A stretch of 64,000 nt of DNA, taken from contig NZ_FPKR01000004.1 in the NCBI RefSeq assembly GCF_900119825.1, forward strand, positions 124,001-188,000, read 5' to 3'. The notes under the pieces were generated by a model that was not told the origin of the DNA, did not search any database, and saw only the letters and a program-made list of their open reading frames with translations. Source of the DNA: Chitinimonas taiwanensis DSM 18899. Lineage in GTDB: Bacteria > Pseudomonadota > Gammaproteobacteria > Burkholderiales > Chitinimonadaceae. The position numbers were made by a program, and so were the translations under genes. Shown here piece after piece: positions 1 through 8,307 of the stretch (position 1 is its first letter; each line of letters starts with the position of its first letter).

Positions 1-105
1 CTGGTGGTGGGCGAGGATGCCGACAAGGATGCCAAGCGCTTTTATCGCAGCGAGGGCGGGGTGGTGCTGGTGACGCGCGAGATGCTGGTGGGACTGAAGA
101 TTTAG
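1..105 (+). CDS. glgC: Glucose-1-phosphate adenylyltransferase (ADP-glucose pyrophosphorylase), C-terminal end only
   Basis: Only the last 34 residues lie in the window; the frame is open from base 1 and stops with TAG at 103-105. The visible part contains RRFY-like 'KRFYRSEGG' followed by 'VVLVTREML', which matches the end of bacterial GlgC, part of its C-terminal beta-helix. GlgC makes ADP-glucose from glucose-1-phosphate and ATP, the committed step of bacterial glycogen synthesis. The next gene is glgA, as expected for a glycogen operon. The 61-bp gap to glgA shows no terminator, so co-transcription is likely. Identity rests on a short tail plus context. Confidence 0.85.
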   Translation: MVVGEDADKDAKRFYRSEGGVVLVTREMLVGLKI

Positions 106-166
106 CACGGCATGGCCAAGCCCGCAGCGTGGGCTTGGTGGGACCTATCTAGCCAGGAGCGATTCC

Positions 167-1627
167 TTGAAGATTCTGCATGTGGCAGCCGAGTGTTTTC
201 CGCTGCTGAAGACCGGCGGGCTGGCCGATGTGGTTGGCGCGCTGCCGGCCGCCCAGCGCGCGCTGGGTCAGGACGCACGCATCCTGCTGCCCGGCTTTCC
301 GGCCATTCGCGCCGGGCTGCTCGATGCAAGGCTGCTGAACGTGGCGCTGGCGCCGCGCTTTGGCGCGCGCAGCCTGGCCCTCTGGCAGGGCCGGCTGCCC
401 GATGGCACGCCCGTGTATATGATCGACGCGCCCGGCCTCTACGACCGCCCAGGCAACCCTTATGCCGATGGCGAGCAGCACGCCTATGCCGATAATCACC
501 GCCGCTTTGCCCTGCTGGGCTGGCTGGCCGCCCAAGTGGCCGATGGCTTGCTGGCCGATTGGCGCCCCGACCTCGTGCATGCGCACGACTGGCATGCCGG
601 CCTCGCGCCGGCCTATCTGCGCGAGCGCTCGCTGCGCCACGATGGCTTGGCCACGGCCAGTGTGTTCACCGTACATAACCTCGCCTACCAGGGCCTGTTC
701 CCGGCCAGCCATTTTGCCGAGCTCGAGCTGCCGCGCGACTTCTTCCGCTACGACGGCTTGGAGTTCCACGGTCATCTGTCCTTTATCAAGGCCGGGTTGC
801 AGTTCAGCCAACGCATCGCCACGGTCAGCCCCAGCTATGCGCGGGAAATCTGCACGGCCGAGCATGGTTGTGGCCTGGAGGGCTTGCTGCAGTACCGCGC
901 CGGCGAGCTGGTCGGCATCCTGAATGGCGTGGATGCCAGCCTGTGGGACCCGGCCAGCGATCCGGCCCTGCCGGGACACTTCGATGCCGAGAAGACCGTG
1001 GGCAAGGCGCGCTGCAAGGCCGCGCTGCAGGCCGAGCTGGGTCTGGCGGCCGAGCCCGCTGCGCTGCTGTTTGGCGTGGTCAGCCGGCTGACCGAGCAAA
1101 AGGGCCTGAACCTGGTGCTGGCCGGCATGGCGGCGCTGCTCGCCCAGGGTGGCCAGCTGGCCTTGCTGGGCAGCGGTGATCTGGCCCTGGAAGCGGGTTT
1201 CAAGCAGTTGCAGCAGGATTATCCCGAGCGTGTGGCGGTGCGGCTGGGGTTTGATGAGGCGCTCTCGCACCGCATCTTTGCGGGTGTCGATGTGGTGCTG
1301 GTGCCCTCGCGCTTCGAGCCCTGTGGTCTGACTCAGATGTATGGCATGCGTTATGGCGCCTTGCCGCTGGCGCGCCGCACCGGTGGGCTGGCCGATACCG
1401 TGTTCGACTGCAGCCTGGAGAATCTGGCCGACGGCAGCGCCTGCGGCCTGGTGTTCGAGCGTTTCGAGCAGGCCGATTTTGATGCGGCCGTGCGGCGCGC
1501 GTTTGCCCTGTATGCCAAGCCCACCCAGTGGCGCGAAGTGCGCCGCCATGCCATGCAGCGCCAGTTCGACTGGAGCGGCCCGGCCCAGGCCTACCTCGAG
1601 TTGTACCGCGCCGCGCGCCAGGCCTGA
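167..1627 (+). CDS. glgA: Glycogen synthase (ADP-glucose:alpha-1,4-glucan glucosyltransferase)
   Basis: A 486-residue GT5 glycosyltransferase, the usual length for bacterial GlgA. The N-terminus 'KILHVAAECFPLLKTGGLADVVG' carries the KTGGL ADP-glucose-binding loop near residue 15. The C-terminal half carries 'PSRFEPCGLTQMYGMRYG', containing the conserved catalytic glutamate, and 'RRTGGLADTV'. It elongates alpha-1,4-glucan from ADP-glucose in the cytoplasm. The start is TTG at 167, preceded by AGGAG at 155-159; no ATG fits the conserved N-terminus, so the rare start is well supported and may lower expression. It follows glgC. A GC-rich hairpin just after the stop (about 1628-1647) has no T-run, so it is not called a terminator. 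Confidence 0.95.
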   Translation: MKILHVAAECFPLLKTGGLADVVGALPAAQRALGQDARILLPGFPAIRAGLLDARLLNVALAPRFGARSLALWQGRLPDGTPVYMIDAPGLYDRPGNPYADGEQHAYADNHRRFALLGWLAAQVADGLLADWRPDLVHAHDWHAGLAPAYLRERSLRHDGLATASVFTVHNLAYQGLFPASHFAELELPRDFFRYDGLEFHGHLSFIKAGLQFSQRIATVSPSYAREICTAEHGCGLEGLLQYRAGELVGILNGVDASLWDPASDPALPGHFDAEKTVGKARCKAALQAELGLAAEPAALLFGVVSRLTEQKGLNLVLAGMAALLAQGGQLALLGSGDLALEAGFKQLQQDYPERVAVRLGFDEALSHRIFAGVDVVLVPSRFEPCGLTQMYGMRYGALPLARRTGGLADTVFDCSLENLADGSACGLVFERFEQADFDAAVRRAFALYAKPTQWREVRRHAMQRQFDWSGPAQAYLELYRAARQA

Positions 1628-1773
1628 GCCCGCAAACCAGCGCGGGCGTGCGGCTTACAGCTGGCTAACGGCTGTTACATTTGCCTAGCAATCTCTACAC
1701 AGTTCCCCAACAGCCCGCGCTTACTGTCTGACGCGATTCCCGCCCCCGGCGGGGCAAGCGATCAGGAGCGGTA

Positions 1774-3099
1774 ATGCAAGCAGCAATTTTCAAGCGCTGG
1801 GCGGCCGGCGCGGCCTTATTGGCCAGCCTGGCGGGGCTCTCGGCCTGTGATCTGAAGAAGGACGACGATAGCATCAAGCCCTGGTTCCGGGTGGTGAACC
1901 TGATGCCCGAACAGGCCAGCCTGGGCGTGGAGCTGGACGACGAAAGCGTGTTCAGCACGGTGGCCTTCGAAACCGCCACCAGCTTTGTCGAGCGCGACTG
2001 GAGCGGTAGCTCGGTGCTGGATGTGAACAGCGCCTCGGGCAGCCTGCTTGGCCGCTTTACCTTGAGTGCCAGCCAGGAAACCCATTACTCGATCGTGGTC
2101 TACCCGATTGCCGGCAGCGCCCAGGCCATCTATTTCCAGGACGAGGGCTACGACGATCTCGATAGCGGCAAATTCGTGATCCGCAGCCTGCTGGCTTCCA
2201 GCGTGCTGTCGGCCTACGACCTCTATCTGACTGGTGTGGACGAGAGCATCGCCTCGCTGGTGCCCACCGTCAGCGGTGTGACGGCCGGCAGTCTGAGCAG
2301 CTTCAGCGACGAGTTGAGCGCCGGCACCTACCGCCTGCGCCTGACCCCATCCGGCAGCAAGACCGTACTGTTCGATAGCACGCAGAGCTTTGGCAGCGGC
2401 GCCACCTATACGCTGGCCCTGTTCAGCCGCGGCAGCGCCACCCTGCCCACTGCGATGCTGCTGACGCCGAACGATGGCGGCGCCACCGTATTGCCGAACA
2501 GCCTCAGTCGTCTGCGCGTGGTGCAGGGCACGCCCGATGTGGCCAAAACGCGCGTCAGCCTGGACGGCGTGACCACCTATCAATCGATTCCGTTTGGCAG
2601 CGCCACTGATTATGTGACCCGCGCGGCCGGCAGCCGCACGCTGAGCTTTCTGGACGAGGATGCGGGCCGCGATTACGCGAGCCTGAGCGCGACCTTGGAA
2701 GGCGGGCGCGACTACACGCTGTTCACCCAGGGCCTGGCCAGCGCGGCCACGGCGGTGGCGATCGAGAACCGTCACGCGCCGATCAGCAGCGGCACCGTGC
2801 GCACCAGCTTCATCAATGCCACGGGCGATCAGAGCGCCGTGGATGCCATTGTCAACTACCAGCCGCTGGCCGCCAGCCTGGCGCGCAATAGCCGCTCCGA
2901 CGCGGTCGAGCTGTATGCGAGCGTGCAGTACGACGGGGCATTCTATGCAAGCGCGAACAGTGCGCTCTTAAGCAGCTTCAAGATCGATACCGATTCCACC
3001 ACCTATGACTACGAGACCTTTGTGGCCGGTGGCGATTACAGCATGGCCGTGGTGGGCACGGCTGGCAGTTACAAGAGCGTAGTGTTCAAGACCAATTAG
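1774..3099 (+). CDS. Putative lipoprotein built of DUF4397-like modules
   Basis: A 441-residue exported protein. The signal peptide ends in a lipobox, LSAC, with Cys at about residue 25 followed by DLKKDDD, so it is probably a lipoprotein. The mature part reads as four consecutive beta-rich modules beginning near residues 38 (FRVVNLMP), 135 (FVIRSLL), 245 (LRVVQGTP) and 345 (VRTSFINA). Each contains an 'xYxLxL' or 'DYTLF'-like strand, which is the pattern of DUF4397 proteins. That family consists of cell-envelope proteins of unknown function and no enzyme motif is seen. It starts 146 bp after glgA and ends at an intrinsic terminator. The family call is moderately secure; function is unknown. 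Confidence 0.7.
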   Translation: MQAAIFKRWAAGAALLASLAGLSACDLKKDDDSIKPWFRVVNLMPEQASLGVELDDESVFSTVAFETATSFVERDWSGSSVLDVNSASGSLLGRFTLSASQETHYSIVVYPIAGSAQAIYFQDEGYDDLDSGKFVIRSLLASSVLSAYDLYLTGVDESIASLVPTVSGVTAGSLSSFSDELSAGTYRLRLTPSGSKTVLFDSTQSFGSGATYTLALFSRGSATLPTAMLLTPNDGGATVLPNSLSRLRVVQGTPDVAKTRVSLDGVTTYQSIPFGSATDYVTRAAGSRTLSFLDEDAGRDYASLSATLEGGRDYTLFTQGLASAATAVAIENRHAPISSGTVRTSFINATGDQSAVDAIVNYQPLAASLARNSRSDAVELYASVQYDGAFYASANSALLSSFKIDTDSTTYDYETFVAGGDYSMAVVGTAGSYKSVVFKTN

Positions 3100-3133
3100 C
3101 GGTCTTCCCCCTGCAAAACCGTCTCTCCTCCTA

Positions 3134-3160
3134 CGCCGGTGCAGTTTGCCGGCGTTTTTT
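3134..3160 (+). terminator. Intrinsic terminator after the DUF4397-like lipoprotein
   Basis: CGCCGG (3134-3139) pairs with CCGGCG (3149-3154) across an intervening loop and is followed by six T residues. It lies between two convergent genes. Confidence 0.85.
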
Positions 3161-3209
3161 CGCGCCCGGCTTGCCTTGCTGGGAGGCGCGGTGCTGCCAA
3201 AGGCCGTAC

Positions 3210-4835
3210 TTACTCCTCTTCGGAGACGGCAATCAAATTGCCACCGCCGCCGCAGGCCACCAGGCGATTACGCCCGGCATGCTTGGCTTGGTAGAGGGCG
3301 GTATCGGCATTGCGCAACACGTCTTCCAGATGGTCGCCGTGCTGTGGGAAGGCGGCGATGCCGATCGAGGTGGTCAGGCGGATCTGCTGGCCGCGCTGCA
3401 GGATCTGCATTTTCTCCACGCTTTGGCGGAATTGCTCACCGCGCAGGCGGGTCGCGGCCAGGCTGGCGCCAGTCAGCAGCACGGTGAATTCCTCGCCGCC
3501 ATAGCGGCAGGCGACATCGCCGCTGCGCAGCACGCTACGCAGCTGCTTGGCGAATTCGCGCAAGACCTCGTCGCCCACATCATGGCCATAGCGGTCGTTG
3601 ACCGATTTGAAGTGATCGATGTCCAGCATCATCACCCCGACCGAGCGGTTGCTGCGTCGTGAGCGGCGCTCGGCCTCCTCCAGCGCACCATCGAGGTAGC
3701 GGCGGTTATACAGGCCGGTCAGCGGGTCATGGATCGCCTCGTTGAACAGCGCCTCGCGCGCCTTCAGGCTGACCAGAGCAAGTGCGGCCCGCTTGGCCAC
3801 ACCATCCAGAAAAGCCGGGTCGTGCTGGCCACGCAGCTTGCGCAGATGCAGCAGGCCGAGGGTTTCGCCGCTGCCGATCAGCGGCACGCACACATGTTCG
3901 CTGTCGTCGCTTACATGCTGGCAGCGCAGGTTCTGCTGCATGCGGTCGGCCGGGTGCTGCTGGCCGCGCCGCAGTGCCCAGCAGTTGTTCGGTGGGAAGA
4001 TGCGCTCGGCCTCAGGCAACGCGCCCCAGCCGGTTTCCAGCGCGGCCAGGCCGCCCTCGTCTTCGATCAGATAGATGCCGCCGCTCTGGGCTTCCAGATA
4101 GCCGGCCGAGAAATTGGCCAGCACCTGCGATAGCTCCTGTACCGACACGCAACTTTGCATCAGGTCGCCCATCTTGTTCAGCTGGTCCATCTCGTTCGAG
4201 CGCACGGCCTGCTGGCGCAGTGCCTCTTCCAGCTTGCGGTTCGAGATCTGCAGCTCGTTCTGCATCTGCTGGCGCTCGCTCATCTCGCGCTGCAGACGCC
4301 GGTTCGCCTCTTCCAGTTCGGTGGTGCGCTCGGCCACCTTGCGCTCCAGATTGGCCGACAGCTCGCGCAATTCTTCCTCGCGCGCTTCCAGCGCCGCCTC
4401 CTTGTCCTTGCGGGCGGCAATCTCCTCGGACAGCTTGAGATTGGCCTCACCGAGCTGACTCGGACTGGGAATGGCCACGATGCTGGGAATCAGCCGCCAC
4501 AGCATGATGGCGGTGAATAGCGAGAGCAGGGCGCTGAATACGCGCAGCCAGACATCCACCCAGTAGATCGGGTGCCAGATGGCCAGGGTATCGAGAAAGA
4601 AAATGCTGCCGCAGGTGAGGATAAAGGCGGCGAACATCAGCACCAGGCGGTTGAAACGCAGATCACCCCGGATCTTGGTGATGGTGACGAGGGCGAGCGG
4701 GATGCTGAAATAGGCGATGCCGGTCAAGGTATTGGCCAGCACGAACAGCCACACCAGCTCGGCCGACCAGGCAATCTCATAGCCTTCGGGCAACATGCCG
4801 GCGCCAACAAAATACTGACTCAGCCAATCAAGCAC
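3210..4835 (-). CDS. Membrane GAF-GGDEF diguanylate cyclase with ethylene-receptor-like N-terminus
   Basis: 541 residues. Three transmembrane helices (about residues 28-50, 62-82 and 95-117) resemble the membrane sensor of ethylene-receptor-like kinases. Cys75 is in the usual CG context, but the partner His expected four residues later is Phe79. A long coiled coil follows (about 135-215), then a GAF domain (about 225-370) and a GGDEF domain. The active site is GGEEF at 446-450, and an RxxD inhibitory site (R437-D440) sits five residues upstream, so a working, product-inhibited c-di-GMP synthase is expected. The start is GTG, preceded by AGGAG. It is a single gene between convergent and co-directional neighbours. 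Confidence 0.9.
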   Translation of the reverse strand: MLDWLSQYFVGAGMLPEGYEIAWSAELVWLFVLANTLTGIAYFSIPLALVTITKIRGDLRFNRLVLMFAAFILTCGSIFFLDTLAIWHPIYWVDVWLRVFSALLSLFTAIMLWRLIPSIVAIPSPSQLGEANLKLSEEIAARKDKEAALEAREEELRELSANLERKVAERTTELEEANRRLQREMSERQQMQNELQISNRKLEEALRQQAVRSNEMDQLNKMGDLMQSCVSVQELSQVLANFSAGYLEAQSGGIYLIEDEGGLAALETGWGALPEAERIFPPNNCWALRRGQQHPADRMQQNLRCQHVSDDSEHVCVPLIGSGETLGLLHLRKLRGQHDPAFLDGVAKRAALALVSLKAREALFNEAIHDPLTGLYNRRYLDGALEEAERRSRRSNRSVGVMMLDIDHFKSVNDRYGHDVGDEVLREFAKQLRSVLRSGDVACRYGGEEFTVLLTGASLAATRLRGEQFRQSVEKMQILQRGQQIRLTTSIGIAAFPQHGDHLEDVLRNADTALYQAKHAGRNRLVACGGGGNLIAVSEEE

Positions 4836-4965
4836 GCGCGACTCCTGGGGTACGGGGCTCGCTGATGTCGGACCATAGGGCAGCTGAATCAGTAAACCTT
4901 AATGTGCCGCGCAGTATAGACAGGCGGCGCCAGCCCGAACATCCCGCAAATGGATGAGTTGCAGC

Positions 4966-5574
4966 TTAGCGCCGGCCGTGGCCATTGTGCACCAGGGGCG
5001 CTGTATGGTCGCGCGCCTGCCAGTCCGAGCGGGTCAGCGCGGTCAGCACATGGTCGCGCCATACCCCATCGATGAGCAGGTAGTCGCGCGCATAGCCCTC
5101 GCGCTGAAAGCCGAGTTTTTCCAGCAGGCGTGCGCTGCGCAGATTGTCGGGCAGGTGATTGGCCGCGATGCGATGCAGATTGAAGGCCTCGAAGGCCCAG
5201 GGCAACGCCAGCTCCAGCGCGCGCTGCATGCGGCCCTGGCCCCAATGCGCTTGGGCGAGCGCGTAACCGAGCGTGCAGCCATGAAACGGGTAGCCGCTCA
5301 GGCTGCTGAAATTGATATCGCCGATGACCTCGCGCTGATCGGCGTCGAAGATGAACAGCCCGGCGCTGCGCGCCTGCTCAAAATGGCTGAGATTCAGCGC
5401 CACGCGCATTTCCCAAAAGGCGGCGCTGTAGAAATTATCGGGGCGGCGCGGTGAGAACGGCGCGTGCGCCATGCGGTTGGCCTGGAAGAAGCGCAGGATG
5501 GCCGGGATATCCTCGGGCGAGGCCAGGCGGACAGTCAGTTCTCCATCGCTCAGTTCGGGCAGTGGCTGGGACAT
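4966..5574 (-). CDS. GNAT family N-acetyltransferase, RimJ type
   Basis: A 202-residue GNAT fold close to RimJ, which acetylates the N-terminal alanine of ribosomal protein S5. Visible motifs are 'LGYALAQAHWGQGRMQRA', the beta4-alpha3 acetyl-CoA loop (Q/RxxGxG/A-like), and 'NLRSARLLEKLGFQREG', the typical RimJ/RimL ending. ATG at 5574 gives the domain start MSQPLPEL; an upstream in-frame ATG at 5622 would add 16 residues without family resemblance. Substrate cannot be read from the sequence. Rim-like proteins are often assigned loosely, so RimJ is a class label here. Confidence 0.85.
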   Translation of the reverse strand: MSQPLPELSDGELTVRLASPEDIPAILRFFQANRMAHAPFSPRRPDNFYSAAFWEMRVALNLSHFEQARSAGLFIFDADQREVIGDINFSSLSGYPFHGCTLGYALAQAHWGQGRMQRALELALPWAFEAFNLHRIAANHLPDNLRSARLLEKLGFQREGYARDYLLIDGVWRDHVLTALTRSDWQARDHTAPLVHNGHGRR

Positions 5575-5621
5575 GGTGGTGGCACTCGGGCTTAGGCATG
5601 CTGTGAAGGCAGGCGGCTGCA

Positions 5622-5652
5622 TAAAAACACAACGCCCGGCTGGCGGGCGTTG
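5622..5652 (-). terminator. Minus-strand terminator, downstream of the rimJ-like region's 5' flank and ahead of the cytochrome genes' end
   Basis: CAACGCCCG (5630-5638) and CGGGCGTTG (5644-5652) form a 9-bp stem with a five-base loop. Read on the minus strand, the hairpin is followed by TGTTTTTAT. It lies just downstream of the cytochrome c gene ending at 5679, so it terminates the cytochrome operon before the acetyltransferase. Confidence 0.85.
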
Positions 5653-5678
5653 GATGGGGCGACGCTGCGGCTTGCGCT

Positions 5679-5999
5679 TTAGCGCTTCATATTCAGGCCG
5701 CTTTTCTGCGCGGCGAACCAGGCCGACAGATTGGCGATATCGGCCTTGGACAGCGGCTTGGCCATGCCCGCCATGATGGCGTTGTTACGTGCACCGCTCT
5801 GGTAATCGAGCAGCACGCGCGCCAGGTAGTCAGCATGCTGGCCAGCCAGCACCGGGTATTGCGGGTTGCTGCTATTGCCATCCACATTGTGGCAGCTCGC
5901 GCACAGCTGCTCGGCCTTGGCCTTACCGGCATTCAGATCGGCCGCCAGCGTGGGCAGCGCAAAACCAGCCAGGGCCAGCAGGGAAATCAGCGTCTTCAT
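5679..5999 (-). CDS. Periplasmic class I cytochrome c (c553/c4-like)
   Basis: A 106-residue protein with a signal peptide cleaved near 'TLAA-DLNAG' (residue 20). One haem-binding site, CASCH, is at residues 33-37, and a Met-rich segment 'IMAGMAKPLS' provides the distal axial ligand. Such monohaem cytochromes shuttle electrons in the periplasm. It lies 10 bp downstream of a paralogous cytochrome and is followed by a terminator, so the two form an operon and may have arisen by duplication. The start at MKTLISL was chosen because it gives a normal signal peptide. Confidence 0.9.
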   Translation of the reverse strand: MKTLISLLALAGFALPTLAADLNAGKAKAEQLCASCHNVDGNSSNPQYPVLAGQHADYLARVLLDYQSGARNNAIMAGMAKPLSKADIANLSAWFAAQKSGLNMKR

Positions 6000-6009
6000 C
6001 GTCTTCCCC

Positions 6010-6330
6010 TTAGCGTTTGGCGGCATAGTAGGCAGCCAGGTCGGCGATGTCCTGATCGGACAGCTGGGCGGCGAGGCCGGTCATGGTCGGATGCTTGCGG
6101 GTGCCGGTCTTGTAGGCTTGCAGCGCGGCCACCAGGTAATCGGCATGCTGGCCGCCGATCTTGGGCACATGGTAGACGCTGGGGAAAGCCGTCTTGTAAC
6201 CGTCGATGCCGTGGCAGCCCACGCACATCGAGTTCTTCTTGGCACCGGCTTGCGGATTGCCAGCGGCCAGGCTTGCCAGCGGTAGGGCGCACAGCAGCCC
6301 CAGTGCGAGCCATGTCGGCTTGTGAAACAT
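6010..6330 (-). CDS. Periplasmic class I cytochrome c, first gene of a two-cytochrome operon
   Basis: 106 residues with a cleavable signal peptide (about residues 1-22, 'PLASLAAG'). The haem site CVGCH is at 36-40, followed by 'GGQHADYL' and a distal Met in 'HPTMTGL'. Both cytochromes share the 'GQHADYL' and 'LSxxDIAxL' segments and look like the two halves of a dihaem c4 encoded separately. The ribosome-binding site GGGAGGTGACA directly before ATG at 6330 is very strong and fixes the start. The 200-bp gap upstream is shared with a divergent MerR-family regulator, which makes this operon a natural candidate target. Confidence 0.9.
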   Translation of the reverse strand: MFHKPTWLALGLLCALPLASLAAGNPQAGAKKNSMCVGCHGIDGYKTAFPSVYHVPKIGGQHADYLVAALQAYKTGTRKHPTMTGLAAQLSDQDIADLAAYYAAKR

Positions 6331-6532
6331 TGTCACCTCCCATATTGGTATCGTGTTCCAGCGGCGGGAGTCGCCAGAATCCGCTGCATTGTAACGACGC
6401 CCCCGCGGCTGCGCCATGACGCTTTTCGGCCTGTGGCGCACCGGCAAAACGGCGCTTCTGTAAACAGGCAATGCAGGCGAGCGCGCTCTGCGGTGATAAT
6501 CTCGGCCATATCCTTCAGCACGGAACCCGGTC
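6331..6532. promoter_or_regulatory. Divergent intergenic region between cytochromes c and the CarH-like regulator
   Basis: This 202-bp gap separates two divergent start codons and must hold at least one promoter for each direction. A short inverted repeat CTGT-aa-ACAG lies at 6458-6467. MerR-type regulators commonly bind such dyads in divergent spacers, but the arms are only four bases, so this is a weak clue. No convincing -35/-10 pair could be assigned. Confidence 0.4.
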
Positions 6533-7459
6533 ATGCAAGAAGATCTGACCCTAGGACTCAATATCAGCGCGGTGGAGCGTGAAACCGGCCTCTCCAAGGA
6601 GCTGCTGCGCATCTGGGAGCGCCGTTACGGCTTCCCGCTGCCGGCGCGCGATGAGCAGGGCGACCGCGTCTACCCGCCCGCCCAGGTGGACAAGCTGCGC
6701 CTGGTGCGCCGCCTGCTCGACCGCGGCCTGCGCCCGAACAAGATCGTCCATAGCGATATCCAGGACCTGAGCCGCCTGCTGGAAAGCATGAGCGACACCG
6801 GCGGCCAGGCGCCGAGCGCCCAGGCCGATAAGGACAGGCTGCTCGACTGCTTGCACAGCCGCGACCTGACCGAGCTGCAGCGCTATCTGCAGCACGAGCT
6901 GGTGGTGCGCGGCCTGCGCGATTTCGTGTCGAATTTCATGCCGGCCACGAATAACCGCATCGGCGAAGCCTGGTTTGCCGGCGAGCTGAGCGCCTGGCAG
7001 GAACACAGCTATGTCGAGCAGATTTCCCATGTGGTGCGCATGGCCACCCAATCGCTCGGCCAATCGCTGGTGCCGCCGCGTGTGTTGCTGACCACGCCGG
7101 CCGGCGAGCAGCATGGCTTGGGCCTGTTGATGGTGGAGGCAATGCTGCGCATGCAGTCGGCACAGACCTGGTCCTTGGGCGTCTCGCTGCCGCTCAACGA
7201 TATGGTGGATGCCTGTACGGCGGTCGATTGCGATGTGCTCGCCTTGTCGCTGTCCTCGTCCTTCCCCTGGCGCGATGCGGGCGACATCATCGTCAAGCTG
7301 CGCCAGCGCCTGCCGGCGCATATCGCACTGTGGATAGGTGGGGCAGGAGCGGGCAGCCTGAAGCGTCTGCCTGAAGGCGTGCTGCGTCTGGACAGCCTGC
7401 TGGAAGTGGCACCGGCAGTACAGGCTTGGCGGGCAGAGCGCGCCGCGCTTAGCCACTAG
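6533..7459 (+). CDS. MerR-family regulator with B12-binding domain (CarH/LitR-like)
   Basis: 308 residues. An N-terminal MerR winged helix (about 8-75, with 'RIWERRYGFPLP') is followed by a helical bundle and a cobalamin-binding-type Rossmann domain (about 180-300). Two features of B12 photoreceptors are present: W147 followed nine residues later by E157-H158 (the Wx9EH pattern that caps adenosylcobalamin), and E192-x-H194-x-x-G197, whose His is the lower cobalt ligand. CarH/LitR proteins are dark-state repressors released by light. The E. coli relative MlrA lacks these residues. It diverges from two cytochrome c genes. Light or B12 response is inferred, not shown. Confidence 0.85.
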   Translation: MQEDLTLGLNISAVERETGLSKELLRIWERRYGFPLPARDEQGDRVYPPAQVDKLRLVRRLLDRGLRPNKIVHSDIQDLSRLLESMSDTGGQAPSAQADKDRLLDCLHSRDLTELQRYLQHELVVRGLRDFVSNFMPATNNRIGEAWFAGELSAWQEHSYVEQISHVVRMATQSLGQSLVPPRVLLTTPAGEQHGLGLLMVEAMLRMQSAQTWSLGVSLPLNDMVDACTAVDCDVLALSLSSSFPWRDAGDIIVKLRQRLPAHIALWIGGAGAGSLKRLPEGVLRLDSLLEVAPAVQAWRAERAALSH

Positions 7460-7494
7460 CCTCCTGCTGGCAGCATAAGGCTTACGGCCTTAGC

Positions 7495-8307
7495 TTAGTT
7501 GTCGGTCTGCGTAGGTGTGGCGCGTGCCGTCACACCCGTCTGTTTCGGTGTGGTCGGCGCGCCAGCCGGCTGGCTGCGCCGGTCCGGTACGCCGACCGCG
7601 ACCGCGCGGCCCACCGGCTTGGCTTTTTTCCAGCCCGGGGTAATCAGGCGCATGCCGCGTACCCGTTTGACCGCCGAGATGCAGTACACCCCGCCGCCGA
7701 TGGGCCACCAGCGCGCCCCGGCCTTTTCCATGAAAGCGAATTTATCGCGCCAACCGGCGCGCAGCAGTGGCGGCACATAGCAATCGAGCTGGCTGGCGGT
7801 GGTTTCGAAACCGAGCAGGGCCAGCCAGTCCTTGACCCGCGGCACGCTGAGAAACTGACCCTGCCAGGGCATGCCGCGGCGGCGCTTGCCCAGGCGGGTG
7901 GCGCCCCACAGACTCCAGGGATTGAAGCCGCTGAGTATGACCCGACCTTCCGGTACCAGTACGCGCTCGACCTCGCGCAGCACCGCGCGCGGGTCGGGGT
8001 GAAAGTCCAGCGTATGGGGCAAAATGACTAGATCGATGCTGGCGGCGGGGAAGGGTAGCTGAACCGGGTCGCAATGCAGTGGGCAGGCTGCGCTGAGGCC
8101 CGCCAGTAGGCGGGTGGGCATGCGATTGCTGCGCAGCAAGGGCAGGGCGGGCTGATCGAGCTGCAGCGCGTAATAACCGAATACATCGGCCACCGCCCGG
8201 TCGAAAAACACCTGCTCGCGCGTGGCGACATATTCGCCCAGCGGACTGCGCAACCAGTCGGCGAAAGCCGCGCTGCTGCGATTGGCCGATTCATTGGAGA
8301 CTTGCAT
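7495..8307 (-). CDS. SAM-dependent methyltransferase (gloB-adjacent family)
   Basis: About 270 residues with a Methyltransf_11-like core: 'DPVQLPFPAASIDLVILPHTLDFHPDP' corresponds to motifs II-III and 'VLREVERVLVPEGRVILSGFNP' to the post-II region. The glycine-rich SAM motif I is poorly preserved, a trait of this small family that sits beside gloB and rnhA in betaproteobacteria. The C-terminal 35 residues are Pro/Thr/Lys-rich and look disordered. The start at 8307 (AGGA upstream on the minus strand) overlaps the divergent gloB start inside GCATGC. An in-frame start at 8343 would add 12 residues. The substrate is unknown. Confidence 0.75.
   Translation of the reverse strand: MQVSNESANRSSAAFADWLRSPLGEYVATREQVFFDRAVADVFGYYALQLDQPALPLLRSNRMPTRLLAGLSAACPLHCDPVQLPFPAASIDLVILPHTLDFHPDPRAVLREVERVLVPEGRVILSGFNPWSLWGATRLGKRRRGMPWQGQFLSVPRVKDWLALLGFETTASQLDCYVPPLLRAGWRDKFAFMEKAGARWWPIGGGVYCISAVKRVRGMRLITPGWKKAKPVGRAVAVGVPDRRSQPAGAPTTPKQTGVTARATPTQTDN

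Noticed and set aside
149-1549. Antisense frame over glgA
   Set aside because: Shadow of GC-rich codons; no ribosome-binding site or domain.
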